Of a DNA stretch of 64,000 bases, positions 21,404 through 35,100 are shown in pieces. This DNA comes from Flaccisagitta enflata (Eukaryota; Chaetognatha; Sagittoidea; Aphragmophora). The position numbers and the translations under genes are program-made. The DNA is taken from assembly GCA_965153355.1 (NCBI GenBank), contig OZ231126.1:31930001-31994000 (forward strand), in the 5' to 3' direction. The number at the start of each line of letters is the position of its first letter. The stretch's first letter is position 1. The notes beneath the pieces were generated by a model, which did not search any database, had not been told where the DNA came from, and saw nothing but the letters and a program-made list of their open reading frames with translations.

Positions 21404-22021
21404 CACTGCCCTCTCATAGCAAGATCAGGTGAAAAGTAACATTGCTGTAGGTTTTTTCACTGTTTTGTATAGAATCTGAGCTCTATTTACTGGAACTAAT
21501 GAAGATAAAATCTTGTCAAGAGCGCTTTTGGAGATTTTCATAAAAATTGGTGGTTTTAAGCCTTCTTTTTTCTGTAGATTCAACTGGGTATTTCAGAAAT
21601 ACTTTTTGTCAGCAAATTCATATTCCTGGTGAAATTTCCATTCATTTGATAGGTCGCAACATATACTTTTATATAGAAATAAGATTTTCAGTTTTTAAGC
21701 CACCGTTGCAAAATTGTAACGGTGGCTTAAAAATGGGAAATTGCATTTTTGAATAAAATTATATAGTGCGACCTATCAAATGAATGGAAATTTCACCAGG
21801 AATTCAAATATGCTGTCAAAAAAGATTTTCAAAATACCCAGTAGAATCTACATTGAAAAAAAGGGTACAAACCATTAATTTTTATGAAAATCTCAAAAAG
21901 CGCTCTTGTCAAGATTTTATCTTTATTTGTTCCAGTAAATAGAGCTCAGATTCTATACAAAACAATGAAAAAACCTACAGTAATGTTACTTTTCTCCGGA
22001 TCTTGCTGTGAGAGGGCAGTG
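21404..22021. mobile_element. 618-bp fold-back (MITE-like) element
   Basis: The ends are CACTGCCCTCTCATAGCAAG and the complement of CACTGCCCTCTCACAGCAAG. The arms are about 300 bp each and run to a near-perfect central stem GCCACCGTTGCAAAATTG...GTAACGGTGGC at about 21700-21730. Flanks are ATAA on both sides. The neighbouring tandem unit at about 22190-22215 shows the same site without the insertion. It is non-coding. Confidence 0.85.
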
Positions 22022-22599
22022 ATAAATAAATAAATAAATAGAAAAAAAAAGCTAATATCTCATACACCAGACCTCAGATTTAATTCAAATTTTGCAGGGG
22101 CTGTTGAATTGACATCCTTTACTAGTATACCAAATTAAAAAAAAAATTCACATGCCTTTACTACCCTTTGCCTATGTAAATTGCCTAAGTCCTAGTAACA
22201 TAGTACTATATAAATAAGGTAATATCTCATAAACCAGACCTCAGATTTAATTCAAATTTTGCAGGGGTTGTTTGTTTAATACCCTGTGCTTGTATACCAA
22301 ATTAAAAAAAAATTCACATAGGTTTACTACCCTCTACCTATGGAAATCGCCTAAGTCTAGTAAAATATTACTACAAAAATAATAGGCAAAGGGTAGTAAA
22401 AGTTTATGAATTTTTCTGAAAATTGGTACACAAGCTCCCATTGACATAAAAATAACACTGGTAAAGTTTCATGAACTTCTGAGGTCTGGTTCAAAAGATA
22501 TGAGAAGGTTTTAAACGACGACGACAAACGAACAAACAAACAGACTACGTATCAATGCTACTTCATAGTCACCGACGAAAACTGTTCGTCGGGGACAAA

Positions 22600-22830
22600 A
22601 AATTGAAACAGAAAAGAAGAGAAAAGAGAAGAAAGATAAAAGATAAAAAGTGAAATATAAAAAAAAGAAGATAAAAAATAAAAAGTGAAACTAAAAAATA
22701 AAAAGTGAAAAATAAAGGGTAAAAAGTGAAAAGTAGAATCTGAAAAAAATAAAAAATGAAAAGTAAAAAATAATGAAAAGTGAAAAAATGAAAAAAAGGA
22801 AAAAATAGAAAAAATAAAAATAGAAAGAAT
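22600..22830. repeat. AAAAGTGAAAAATAAA-type low-complexity tract
   Basis: About 230 bp of degenerate AAAAGTGAAAAATAAA repeats. Phe-rich translations on the minus strand are not genes. Confidence 0.75.
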
Positions 22831-22875
22831 CAAATTAAACATCGCGATCCACAGCATGGGCGACAGCCACTGGTT

Positions 22876-23788
<913 letters not shown>

Positions 23789-24057
23789 CACTGGTTTTTT
23801 GTTTTATTTGCTCTTTTTTTTCTTCCTTTACAGGAGTTATGTCCAAATATTGATATTTTCTGGCAGTTATGAATGCTCAAAATGATTTGGGTTCCATAAA
23901 ACTAAAAAACTAGGACACAAGCATCAATTGAACAACTTATATTTCAAATATCAAGTTTATGAAATGAAATTAAGACACTTAGATACCTTCCTCCAGTTTA
24001 GGCTGTTATTCCATGAACCCCACTGTATATTCAAGTGTTACAGTTCACGCCACTTAC

Positions 24058-26909
24058 GTCGTTATTCTGAGGCACGTGAGCCAATTCGATTTCGCGATCG
24101 TGGGAAGCCACAAAGTTATCGATAGTTTTGATGGCGAGGGAAGCGCGCAGGTTCAAATCGAATCCCTTGATTTTCTCAAGCACTGGTTGGAAAGAGGCGA
24201 GATTCAATGAGAGGATGAACGGCAAACCAAACAAAATGTTCCGCGTGCCTGACACGGAAATCACTACAATACTCCGTTCTTCTTTCTCGACTTTTCCGAC
24301 TAACCTTCGAGAACGGCGCGCGTCTTCAGATTACCGAGTTTCCTGTTTTTAGCGAACAACCATCCTTTAAACTTGAAGGCGATCGAATGCATCGTCCGAC
24401 ACATCACATGTTTTGGAAACCTGCACATAATGCACAAAGAATATAAGATCAGCTTACCATCGATGGACTTACAAGAGAAAGCAACCTCAGCAGCAAGCGA
24501 GAGCGGATAGATGGCAAAAATGATGTTACCGCTTCTCGGCGTCCAGTTTGATAGCCTTGTTATAGGCGATGTAAAGGAACTTAAGCGTTGGGCGCACTTC
24601 CGTGTAATGAATCAGCGTGGTTGTTTTACCTGAGTGAGGCAAGACGTGAGGGAGAATATACATATAAATGACTCAAAGAGAGAAAATGAGTAAGGCATTG
24701 GGAGAATTAAAGAACAACCATCAAGTTATCCTTAACTTAAATTCGTCCGGAAAACTAACAAACGTTTGGACTTACTAAATAAAATTCCAGTTACTGGAAC
24801 TCATATTTGGGTATCTCACCAGTTCCGGCAAAGGCGTTGATTTTGATGACTTCGCCTGGATTGATGTCATTGCCGATGATTCGAAATTGTTCGTGAGTCA
24901 ATCGGAGAAATTTGTCGTTGGCGACGAACCGGACAAGGCTCTGTTGTCCAACGGCACGATCCGAGAACAACCGGCTCATCGTCTCGCGGTCCACCTGATG
25001 TGTTTCGAAGAAGGATGTGCTTATTAAAGTTTCATACATTTTACTGGAAGTTGAAACGATTTTGTCTTGACTTCTGTATTTGATTACAGCGCATTGCATT
25101 CCTGAACCTTTATAACATTCTGACGCGGGTATACTTCCACTCCGTTCTGACCTGCATTTTGTTTTCGAAAAAGTATATCACAGTGAAAACGATGTAATGA
25201 TGTAAATCTGGGACGTTGTACCGCCGGTGAAAAGCCAGAAAGAAAGTGGCAGCCGCGTAGAACAATTCCAAGATGAGATGCAAGGGAATGTCACCGGCAG
25301 CCAAGAGATGACGTAAGAGTGAAGAAGTCTCGTCCACGTCTGGAAAAGGGAATCGGGAATTGAGCGGGTAAAGGGATTACGAAGCAAGCAAACACGCAAC
25401 TAAATCACAGCGTCCAAATTCGATCACTAGCAACCACCATCACGCTAAGTCTCATTTGTATGCGACAGCAAGAATAAGGTGATCGAATGTTTCTCCAACT
25501 GAGTTGCAGACCAACAGACCTTGCGCGAGGACGAACATGGCGGCTAAGGCACACAAGGGGTGAGGCTCGGAGAGAGAAGAATCCGCCTCGTTCACCACCT
25601 CAATACAATCTTGAAGAGATTCTTGTTCCACGAACAGATTCTTCACTGCCGAGTAAGTGGACATCTGTACGAATGGGAATAGGGAAATGAGAATAATCAT
25701 CAATACGAAAGAATTGGGATTTCATGATCATGAATGATTCTATTAACCACATCCCTTCTCACCTGTTTCAAGACTGCCATGATTCTCGGAGTAGAACCAC
25801 CAGCGTTGGAAGGGATAAAAGTTTTCATCCTGCAATGACAAAGTAAATAAGTTTTAGTGACGTGGTACTCATTTGCAAACATTTGTTGCTTTATTCATTT
25901 GTTGCTTTATTAAATAGACAAGCGCAAGTACCAGACAAGCTTCTTAAATTGGCTTTTCACCTACGAATGAATCCAAGAAAGCAAGTCCCAACGCTCAGCA
26001 TTCCACTTTCAGTCATCATATCATCAATCTCCGTCTGGGTCTTCTTGAAGTGTTCCCCGCTGGTCTTCTTGTAGGCGTAGTACAATTTCTTGTGTGGCAT
26101 AAAAGATTCGTCAGAAATAAGGTCACACCACCGCCGACAGACACGATTCATGTGTAAGCAAAGGTCTGGAGAAGAAGAAGAAAAGTTTTAAGTGAGGACT
26201 GAGGACTGATTTTAGAAGCGTAAACTTACGATCTGTATCAAGCTATGTCTCGCAAATTTGGCATTTATACAACTTGATAATCTGGGGGGTTTGATGAAAA
26301 TAAAACTCCTACTAAAAGATGATTCATCAGCCATCACAGGGAATTCATCTCTACCGATGTAAAGAAGACGAGTGACAAAAATTTAAGCCCGCATATCATT
26401 GAAGAGAACTTTCAAAACCACATATCAATAAATCTTCATCTAAAATTCTTACCTCCATGTGGTATTTGGCAAAAGATGGTCTCCAAAATTTCATCGGGTA
26501 AATCATCGATTCCCAGAGACTGATGCTCTCCACCAGAGGCGGCTACACTCCCGTTTGAAGACGGACCGACTTTCCCACGATGACTCGAACCGAAACCGAC
26601 CGATGTCGAAGCCGAACTCGAGGGAGAGAAGGAAGAAGATGATGATCCAGGATTGGGCTCGAGATTTCTCCTCTGCCTCTTCGCTTGAGGGAACAACGCC
26701 GATGTCGATGAAGAAGTCGATGATGATGATTGACTGTCAGTGACGCTAATCCTCGATGACGATGATAAAGAGTGTGGATTAGTCTTTTCTTCTTTCCGCG
26801 GTGATACGGAAACGAATCCATCGAGGGTCGAGACTTTGATCTCTCGGGAAGCAGTATAGTGGCGGTATATGGATAAATTGTTATCACTGAAAAATGACGT
26901 AGACATCAA
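24058..26909 (-). CDS. FBH1: F-box DNA helicase 1 (FBH1/FBXO18), 5' exons only
   Basis: FBH1 is a UvrD-type 3'-5' DNA helicase and SCF ubiquitin-ligase subunit that dismantles Rad51 filaments and limits recombination. Nine exons join in phase with GT-AG borders: 26453-26909 (5' limit uncertain), 25961-26165, 25763-25829, 25520-25665, 25152-25339, 24820-24994, 24530-24629, 24305-24420 and 24058-24248. Exon 1 is Ser-rich, then carries the F-box LPDEILETIFCQIP, continued in exon 2 by LCLHMNRVCRRWCDLISDES. Exon 6 has the helicase Q-motif region LTHEQFRIIGNDI. Walker A, AFAGTGKTTTL, is split across exons 6 and 7; YIAYNKAIKLDAEKR and MHSIAFKFKG follow. Exon 9 ends in RASLAIKTIDNFVAS and HVPQNND, a segment conserved in vertebrate FBH1. 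Motifs II to VI should come next but no exon with them was found down to position 1. A weak 36-nt in-frame candidate exon is 23987-24022. The start may instead follow the acceptor TCATTTTTCAG just inside exon 1. Confidence 0.88.
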
Positions 26910-27594
26910 GTGAAAAATCAGAACCGTTATTGGTTATATCCCTTACTGTTTTTAGGATTTGAGGGGAAGTTAAGAACATGAAAAATTGATAACATGAAAT
27001 AATTCTTTTTCCTTATTAACAAAATAATCATGAAGGCAAAAATTAGGATCAGTACTATCGCTTAAAGAATCGACCCCGAACTCTTTAAACGTTTAACATG
27101 TTTTCAAAAGAACTGAAACCAAGAGTCGAGCTTCAATCACCGAGCAAAACATCTTTGATCAGTGATCACCCTCTCGGTCAAATCTTCATTTTTCTTTAAA
27201 TACACTTCGATCAACGTAACATGCCATGCCACCACCAAAAATTAACCAAATATTTCCCTTCTTCATCGGATATCCTAGTCAATAAACAACCTCGTCATAC
27301 GCAGTCACATGCTTCTTTTTTCCCGCACTTTACTTTGGGTCGCCCAGACTTCTCTAGTTCGCGAGCGGGACGCGAGACGCATTTCAGCATTTCAGCATTT
27401 CTTGGGCTGTTGGATGGGGTGTTTGTTGGTCGGATGATGAGGATGAACTTTTGCCATTCTGGTGACATCCTTCGTAGGAGACGGCTTCTGATGAGCCAAG
27501 GAAGACGGCATTTCGCTGTGGTTCAGCTCCACCTTTGACTTGGTCGTCACTTGCACCTAGTAAAAAAATCTTAAAAGAGTATGTGTCCGCGACT

Positions 27595-28000
27595 GGCGTC
27601 ATACGGCGTTGTCAAACGGCGTTGTCAAACGGAGATGTCAAACGGCGTTGTCAAACGGCGTTGTCAAACGGCGTTGTCAAACGGCGTTGTCAAGCGGCGT
27701 TGTCAAAACGGCGTTGTCAAAACCAACGTTATCCGACGGTTGCATCGCTGGCGTTGTCAAAGCAGAAAGGCGTTGTCCATAACGTTGTCATGCGAAGGCG
27801 TTGTCAGAAGTTGTCAAGGAAGGCGTTGTCAAGAGGCGTTGTCAAAGAGAAGGCGTTGTCAGGTGGCGACTCAAGGCGTTATCAAAAGGCATTGTCAAAG
27901 TGTTGTCAAAGGGTGTCAAAGGCGTTGTCAAAGAAGTTGTCCAAGTTGTCAAGGAGCGTTAAGGGCGTTGTCAAAGGGCGTTGTCAAAGGCTTGTCGGCG
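27595..28000. repeat. 13-bp tandem array (CGGCGTTGTCAAA)
   Basis: A regular CGGCGTTGTCAAA array (27604-27720) decays into irregular GGCGTTGTCAA units up to about 28000. The Arg-Cys-Gln translations are artefacts. The stretch 26910-27594 upstream holds no certain exon; a possible minus-strand exon near 27384-27540 is listed under rejected items. Confidence 0.9.
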
Positions 28001-28017
28001 CAGCTGTTGGTTGCCCA

Positions 28018-28865
28018 ATTAACTATAATCTTTACAAATCAAATATATATTTGAAGTCCTTCCATTTAGAGACTACATACCAAGTTTTAACCAAATCGGT
28101 TGAAAAATGCCAAAGTTATGCGTTTTACTTTGGAAAACAGTTGGGTGGTTGGCGGTTTGTGGTTGGCATGCTAAAATCTTTACAATTCAATATATATGTT
28201 GAGTCCTTCCATTTGGACTACATACCAAATTATAACTAAATCAATTAAAAATGTGGAAGTTATGCACGTTTTTCACTTTGAAGCTAGTAGGCTGGTTGGG
28301 TAGTGAGCCGGTTTGGCCAGTTAGCATGCTGAAATCTTTGCAAATCAAATACATATTTTGAGTCATTCCATTCTGAGACTACATACCAAGTTTTAATGAA
28401 ATTTGGTTGAAAAATGTAAGTTATGCTACAATTTTCACTTTTGAGCTGGTAATCTGGTTGGGTGGTGGGCCGGTTTGGCCGGTTGGCATGCTAAAATCTT
28501 TACAGTCATATATGTAAAGGTCTTCCATTTTAGAGACTACATACCAATTTTAGCAAATTGGTGAAAAATGCAAAAGTTATGCACGTTTTTCACTTTTAGG
28601 CTGGTAGGCTGGTTGGGTGGTGGGCCAGTTAGCATACTAAAATCTTTACAATTCAAAATCCTTCCATTTAGAGACTACGTATCAAGTTTCAACCAAATTG
28701 GTGGAAATATGCCTAAGTTATGCACGTTTTTCACTAAGAGGCTGGTTGGGTGGGGTGGTAGGCCAGTTAGGTGGGTGGATATGCTACAAGCTGCACAGAG
28801 CAGACACATACATTGAGGCCTTCCATCCAAATAAAGCATACCAAATTTCAGGCGTATCAGTTGAA
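28018..28865. repeat. Tandem array of roughly 150-bp units
   Basis: Five to six diverged copies share, in order: AAATCTTTACAATTCAAAT, CCTTCCATTTAGAGACTACA, ACCAAATTGGTTGAAAAATG, GTTATGCACGTTTTTCACTT and GGCTGGTTGGGTGGT. The final copy is the most divergent. Related phrases (GTTATGCCGTTTTT, GGCTGGTTGGGT) recur near 35455-35500. It is non-coding. Confidence 0.85.
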
Positions 28866-29188
28866 AACTGACATAGTTATGCAAAAATAGCAGGCGACAG
28901 CGGCAAACGGCGGCAAGCGACAAACGACGACACCCACCCGCCTCGAATTATAGTCCGCGTCGGAATGGTATTCCGTCGACCGTCGCTGACAAAAAGGGAG
29001 GGGAGGTCGGGGAAGAAAAGGAGGGAAGATCAACTGGAATTCTGTCTTCAGCTTATCATCGCGCCGCCGGGAAGTCGTAGCCTTAATCATGAACACATGT
29101 TTCAATCACACCGATAAGCATGTTCGCGCGTGATACCAAGACTGACAATTAGCCTCTCAATTATCGGTAGCTAGTTACAAAGTTTCTG

Positions 29189-32100
29189 CTAAATAATAGA
29201 CACTTTGTAGATGCAGCTTAGTACTTGTGAATTATCCGGATCGCCTTTGGCGAGTTCCTTGTCGCCTTCGTTTTTGTTGTTATTATTATTGTCGGCTGCG
29301 GCGTCCGGATCTCCTTCCGGAGCTTCGATGGACGCTTCCTTCTTCCCGGCGCTGGAATCGGATTCACTCTTTCTGGCGCTGGAGACTCGACGCCGGCCGC
29401 CAACTTTGATGGCGGGTGGATGACCGCCTTTCAACTCGACGTTTTCGTTGTTGTGATTGACCGCCTTCGATTTGGGCGACGCGGCGTTTTTGCCTTCAGA
29501 TGGAGGAAAGGAAGGGAAAAAGAGGGGGAAAAAGATGATGTTGAAAGGTTAGGCCATGCTACAATGGAGCACCTCGCGGCATAAAACAAATTTGCAGCGT
29601 GACGGACGAAATTATAGAAAGGGAGTAGGAGAGGATAAATACTGAATATTACATGTGCGTTGATGGAGAAGTCTCATTTGAGCCCTTGGGGAGAGAAGGG
29701 GGAAAGTAGGCTGTTCAATCACATGATGACATGATGCCATGACTGAAGATCTAACCTTTGGTCGCCTCGACGGCGGTTTCTGCTTCAATATCGTTGTGAT
29801 TTTCATCTTTCTGTTGCCTCGGAATTGCGGCTTCTTTTCCTCGATTCTTGCCTCCCGCGTCTTCCGCCTTTTCCACGTCTTGTCGGGCGGAAATGATGAT
29901 CGCTTCCGCCACTTTGTCCGCCAAAGCGTCAACTTCGTCCTTTTCGCTGATCTCGCCTCCAGCAGCGGCAGCAGCAGCAGCGCTTCCCGCGACTCTCGGG
30001 CGACGAGGTGGCCGAGGCTTGGAGGATCTCTTGAAGGCGGCTTTGTCGACGGCGTTGTTGTTGACGCGGATGCCAGGATCAGTGGCGACGGAATTTTTGG
30101 GCGTGCGCGCATGATGAAGCACATCGTCTTCCGCGTAAACGTGAGCGGCGCGAACTCTGACGCCGCTGCCACGAGGGGCACCGCCGCGACCCCCGCGTCC
30201 GCGTGCCGCATTGGATCTAACGCCGCGATTGCTCGAACGGGAAACTTCGTTCTCGACCACTTCCTCCGCGTAATTTTCCTGTTTATTGATTGGTCATGCG
30301 TTGATTTGACTAAATCTCGCCTGAACAAAAAGCGGCTCGCTCTTTCGCCCGGTATATTTTCTTTTTTTGAAATTAAACAATTTATGTTTTCTTTCATTTC
30401 TACTTTCAATCCAAGAAGATAGTCCTTGCTCTCAAATCTAATTCAGCTCATAGAGATTTTCTCCCACAAGTACAAACGTTATTCAGGCAACAATCCTGAT
30501 TAACACACCTTATCCGTGGACTTCTTCCTGCCTTTGGCGGTGACGGGACGTTTCCGTCTTTCATAGTTGGACGGTGCTATATCATCGACTGTTTCTCCTT
30601 CTACGCTGGAGACCGAAGCTTTGGGCCTCCTTCTTCGAGGCGGTCTCTTCTGAGCGGCAGCGGCAGCACCAGTGGCCGCAGCAGCGCCAGCGGCGCCGGC
30701 GGTGACGGGTCTCCTCTTGGTCTTCACCTGTGCGCCGCCATCGTAATCAGCGCTAGAAGTGGAAGCCGTCTTCTTTCTCCGCGGCTGTTGTTGTTTGGCA
30801 ACGGGATTCCTCTTGTTTCGCGCCGCGGGCTTTTTCTCGACGACGTCGGCCTCCACGCTGAAGACGGACGCTCTTCCGGCGCCACGCGGCTTGTTATTGG
30901 CGCCGGGTCTCGTCGCTTTCTTCTTAGACGCAGCAAAGGCGCCACCGGCAGTCTCAGCGGCACCGACGCCGCCGTGGCGCTCCTTCAGTTGCTGCGCCGC
31001 CTTGAAATTGCAGCAGTTGACACCGAGCTCTTGGCATCTTTGACAGAATCGGCTTTCGTGCTTCTTGTTAAGACTTTTCATGTGCTTTGGGAAGAGGAAG
31101 GCGCCGCAATCGCAATCGATTCCACGCATAGCCTCAGTTTTGGAGAAGGAGTAACTGTAAATAGGGTGGTGGAGTAGAAAGAAGAAAAATGCGGATGGCA
31201 AGGTGGTAGGGTGGGAAGAATGGGGCAATACGGCAAAAGTTTTAATTACTCAAGTTGGTATGTCATTTGAAATAAAGTACAAAAGCTTAAAAACAACAGT
31301 CCTCGACTGTTGTCTATTTGGTGTCCGACCCGGCTAATCAGTCTGACCCGGCTACTCAGTCTGACCCGGCTACTCAGTCTGACCCGGCTACTCAGTCTGA
31401 CCCTGCTACTCAGTCTGACCCGGCTACTCAGTCTGACCCGGCTACTCAGTCTGACCCGGCTACTCAGTCTGACCCGGCTACTCAGTCTGACCCGGCTACT
31501 CAGTCTGACCCGGCTACTCAGTCTGACCCGGCTACTCAGTCTGACCCGGCTACTCAGTCTGACCCGGCTACTCAGTCTGACCCGGCTACTCAGTCTGACC
31601 CGGCTACTCAGTCTGACCCGGCTACCAATTGCATACCTTAAAGTCCAAAAAAAAAATTTTTTTCAAAAAAAAAAAAATTTTTTTTTCAAAAAAAAAAAAA
31701 AAAAAATTTTTTTTTCAAAAAAAAAAATTTTTTTTCAAAAAAAATGAATTTTTTTTCAAAAAAAATGAAATTTTGGCTAAAATTAGTTATAGATGTCTCA
31801 TGAGGGGAAGTGAGGGGTAGTGAGGGGTAGCTAGGGGTGGTCAAAAAGTGAAGGGTGGTTTGAAATTATGTAGGGGTAGCGAGGGGTGGGGGGGGCGAGG
31901 GGTGGGGTAGGGCGAGGGGTGGGGCGAGGGGTGGGGTAGGGCGAGGGGTGGGGTGAGGGGTGGGGTGAAGGGTGGGGTGGGGTGAGGGGTGGTTCGAGGG
32001 GTAGTGAGGGGTAATGAGCTTTTAACTTGATAAAGCCCTTAACCTTAAACCTAACACAACCCCTAACCCTAAATCTAACACAACCCTTAGCCCTAAACCC

Positions 32101-35100
32101 AACACAACCCCTTACTCTAAACCCAACTCAACCCCTAACCCTAAACCCAATACAACCCCTAACCCTAAACCCAACACAACCCCTAACCTTAACTTTAACA
32201 TTTATATCCAGCTCTAACCTTATTTAAAAAAAACACTAAACCCAACACAACCCCTAACCCTAAACCCAATACAACCCCTAACCCTAAACCCAACACAATC
32301 CCTAACCCTAAACCCAACACAGTCCCTAACCTTAACCTTAACATTTATATCCAGCGCTATTCCTAATTAAAAAAACACTAAACCTAACACAACCCCTAAC
32401 CCTAAACCTAATACAACCCCTAACCTTAAACCCAACACAACCCCTAACCTTAACCTTAACATTTATGTCCAGCCCTAACCCTAACTAAAAAAACACAACC
32501 TTAACCTTTAATTTGAAATCATAACCCTGCATAAATAACCTGTATTAATAACCTGCATAAATGAAGTGCCTTCGTGGGAAAGAGTTCGGGTCTGTTTTAA
32601 GTTAGTCTTAATAAGGTTTAACATTAAGGACTAAACATAAGTTAAGGGTTAGGGGTTGTGTTTGGTTTTGGGTTAGGGGTAGTGTTGAGTTTAAGGTTAC
32701 AGGTAGTGTTGGGTTTAGGGTTAGGGGTAGTGTTGGGTTTAGGGTTAAGGGTTGTGTTAGGTTTAGGGTTAAGGGTTGTGTTAGGTTTAGGGTTAGGGGT
32801 AATGTTGAGTTTAGGGTTAAAGGTAGTATTGGGTTTAGGGTTAGGGGTAATGTTGAGTTTAGGGTTAAGGGTTGTATTAGGTTTAGGGTTAAGGGTTGTG
32901 TTAGGTTTAGGGCTAGGGGTAATGTTGAGTTTAGGGTTAAGGGTTGTGTTAGGGGTTGTGTTGGGGTTAGGCAAATTTCAACTTGCTTAAGGTAAAAGGT
33001 TTTGTTTTACCACGAATGAAATATTTTACTTGCTATGGGAATATATATATATATCTGCAAAATGTTTCTTTTCTCTAGGCTGTAAATTAAATGATAGCTG
33101 TGCATTTTTAGTTTGAACCACCACCCTCCCCCACCACCACCCTTTTTGGTTTTTTGAATCATGAAATTCCTTGAACTTAAAGGTATTGAAACTGCAACAT
33201 GTAAATGAGATTTTTGTATTTTTTGTAAACTAGCAATTTTATTAAATTTTTGAAGTATAAAAAAGAACCGAGGGGTTGACCCAGTGGTAGACCCGGAGGT
33301 TGACCGAGGGGTAGACCGAGGGGTAGACATTTTCATTTTAGCTTAAATAATAGTCGTGTATTTTATAAACAATTTCAGTTTGAACCACCACCCTCCCCCG
33401 CCACCACCCTTTTTGGTTTTTTGAATTATGAAATCCCTTGAACTTAAAGGTATTGAGACTGCAATATGTAAATGAGATTTTTGTACTTTTTGCAAACTAG
33501 CAATTTTATCAAATTTTTGAAGTATAAAAAAACTGAGGGGTGGGTGAGGGGTGGACCAAGGGGTGGACCGAGGGGTAAACTGAGGGGTAAACCGAGGGGT
33601 GGGAGGGGCAAACCGAGGGGTGGGAGGGGTAAACCAAGGGGTGGTCTTTCAACTGATGGGTGGGAGGGGTGGGGCAGGGGTGGTCTCACCACCCTCGTCC
33701 CACCCCTCCCACCCTCGCTACCCTACATGAGACATCTTTAACTAATTCGATCCAAAATTTTTATTAAAAAAAATTTTTTTTTAAAAAAAAAAATTTAAAA
33801 AAAAAAAAAATTTTTTTAAATTTTTTTCAAAAAAAAAATTTCTTTCAAAAAATTTTTTTCAAAAAAAAAAAAAATTAAATCAAAAAAAAAATCTTAAGTC
33901 CAGGAAATAATGTCACTAGATACAATATAGATAATTTATATTTTCTTAACCAATACTCAGAATTTACTGAACTCTTGCAGGGGAGCTTTAATTGCTGCAA
34001 TGAACCTTCACAACAAGTTTGAACAACATTGGTGAACCATTACTACCCTTCCCCTATGTAGAATGCACAAGTCCAGGAATCAATATTACTAGCAAAATAC
34101 CCTAATATCTTCTAAACCAATTCTCAGAATTATCCGAAATCTTGCGGGAGAGCTTAAATTGATGCAAGTAACCTTCACAACAAGTTTGAACAACATTGGT
34201 GAACCTTTGCTACCCTTCCCCTATGTAAATTGCACAAGTCCAGGAATTAATATTACTACAAAAATAATAGGCAAAGGGTATTAAATATTTATGAATGTTG
34301 TTGAAAGTTGGTACACAGGATAGTAATGCTGTAAAAATAACACTGACCAAGTTTCATCAACATCTGAGTACTGGTTCCCAAGTTTTTAAGGGTTGACACG
34401 ACAAACAAACAACAAACAACGACTCACTACACGATCAGTGCTATGTTATAGTCCTCGACGTAAACTGATCGTCGAGGACAAAAATGTAAGCAAAAGGACC
34501 TCCTTTAGAGAATGTTTTTTTTTCAAGATGAGGATTCTTTTATTAGGATTTTTTTCAAAAGCACCACCATTCAATATATCACCGCGCATCTCTTCTCTCT
34601 CCTTCCCCTAGAGCTCTCAACGACTTCGCTTTGCTGTCATACTCTCGATCGCTTCTCTCTATTCATCTCTTTGTCTCTCTCTCGCGCCGCATATAATTAC
34701 AGATGGACGATGTTGCAGGTATCGCATGGAAACTCCCAGTCCGGGTAAACGGCAGTTTTGCAGGTTTTGCAGGTGATCCCCTGGTGGGCGTCGCCATTGC
34801 GGTAAGACTCGGCGATGTACTGGTCGCAGTCCACGCAGAAGAATTCGTATTTGCGAGACTTGGGGATTTGGCGGAAAGGCAAGACCCAAGTCTGACGGCG
34901 CCTCGAAGAACACGGCTTGCATAGCTGACCAGAGTTGGCCCACGAATACACGCTAGACCATTCGTGGGAACAAACCTGTCGAGGCAATTGGTATAGGCTG
35001 TTTCTATAATCTCCTTTTTGAGAGATGGCCAAATAGGTCAATTGAAAAATTGAGAAAATTTGTCAAAAACATTCATAATCAGATAGCTTATATCAATATG

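Larger units (their letters stand above)
20764..22601. mobile_element. Family S composite repeat element, copy 1
   Basis: The left end is the hairpin CAGTCCCCGACTGGGGACTG, followed by TTTTTGAAGC, a second hairpin GTCGCGTAAACGCGAC and A/T homopolymer blocks (20835-21010). A 22-bp minisatellite follows (21010-21300). The interior has two tandem copies of a block with AATTCAAATTTTGCAGGGG, and a fold-back insertion. The right end has CAAACGAACAAACAAACAGA and the hairpin GTCACCGACG...CGTCGGGGAC plus an A-run at about 22568-22601. The element at 31298-34483 has the same plan and a related right half. No ORF of substance is present. Confidence 0.6.
31298..34483. mobile_element. Family S composite repeat element, copy 2 (in ZAR1-like intron 2)
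   Basis: The left end is CAGTCCTCGACTG, followed by an 18-bp minisatellite, GCATACCTTAAAGTCC and A/T homopolymer blocks. Next come telomere-like blocks in two orientations, two copies of a block with GAACCACCACCCTCCCCC, and a second A/T block. Two tandem copies of a segment with AGTTTGAACAACATTGGTGA follow. The right end has CGACAAACAAACAACAAACA and the hairpin GTCCTCGACG...CGTCGAGGAC with an A-run (34451-34485). The right segment from about 34265 aligns by eye with 22382-22601 of copy 1. No coding capacity is seen. Confidence 0.6.

Noticed and set aside
27384-27541. Possible minus-strand exon opened by the acceptor TTTTTTTACTAG, reading a Lys/His/Pro-rich peptide.
   Set aside because: It might be a 5' exon of FBH1, but no motif, no clear donor and no known counterpart support it.
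29739-31177. Plus-strand frames of up to 227 residues opposite the ZAR1-like exons.
   Set aside because: Antisense shadows of GC-rich low-complexity exons; the minus-strand frames have matching splice sites and phases.
31310-31747. Array of identical 18-bp units resembling a CRISPR-like repeat, with open frames.
   Set aside because: There are no spacers; the units abut directly, the context is a eukaryotic intron, and the translation is a perfect short peptide repeat.
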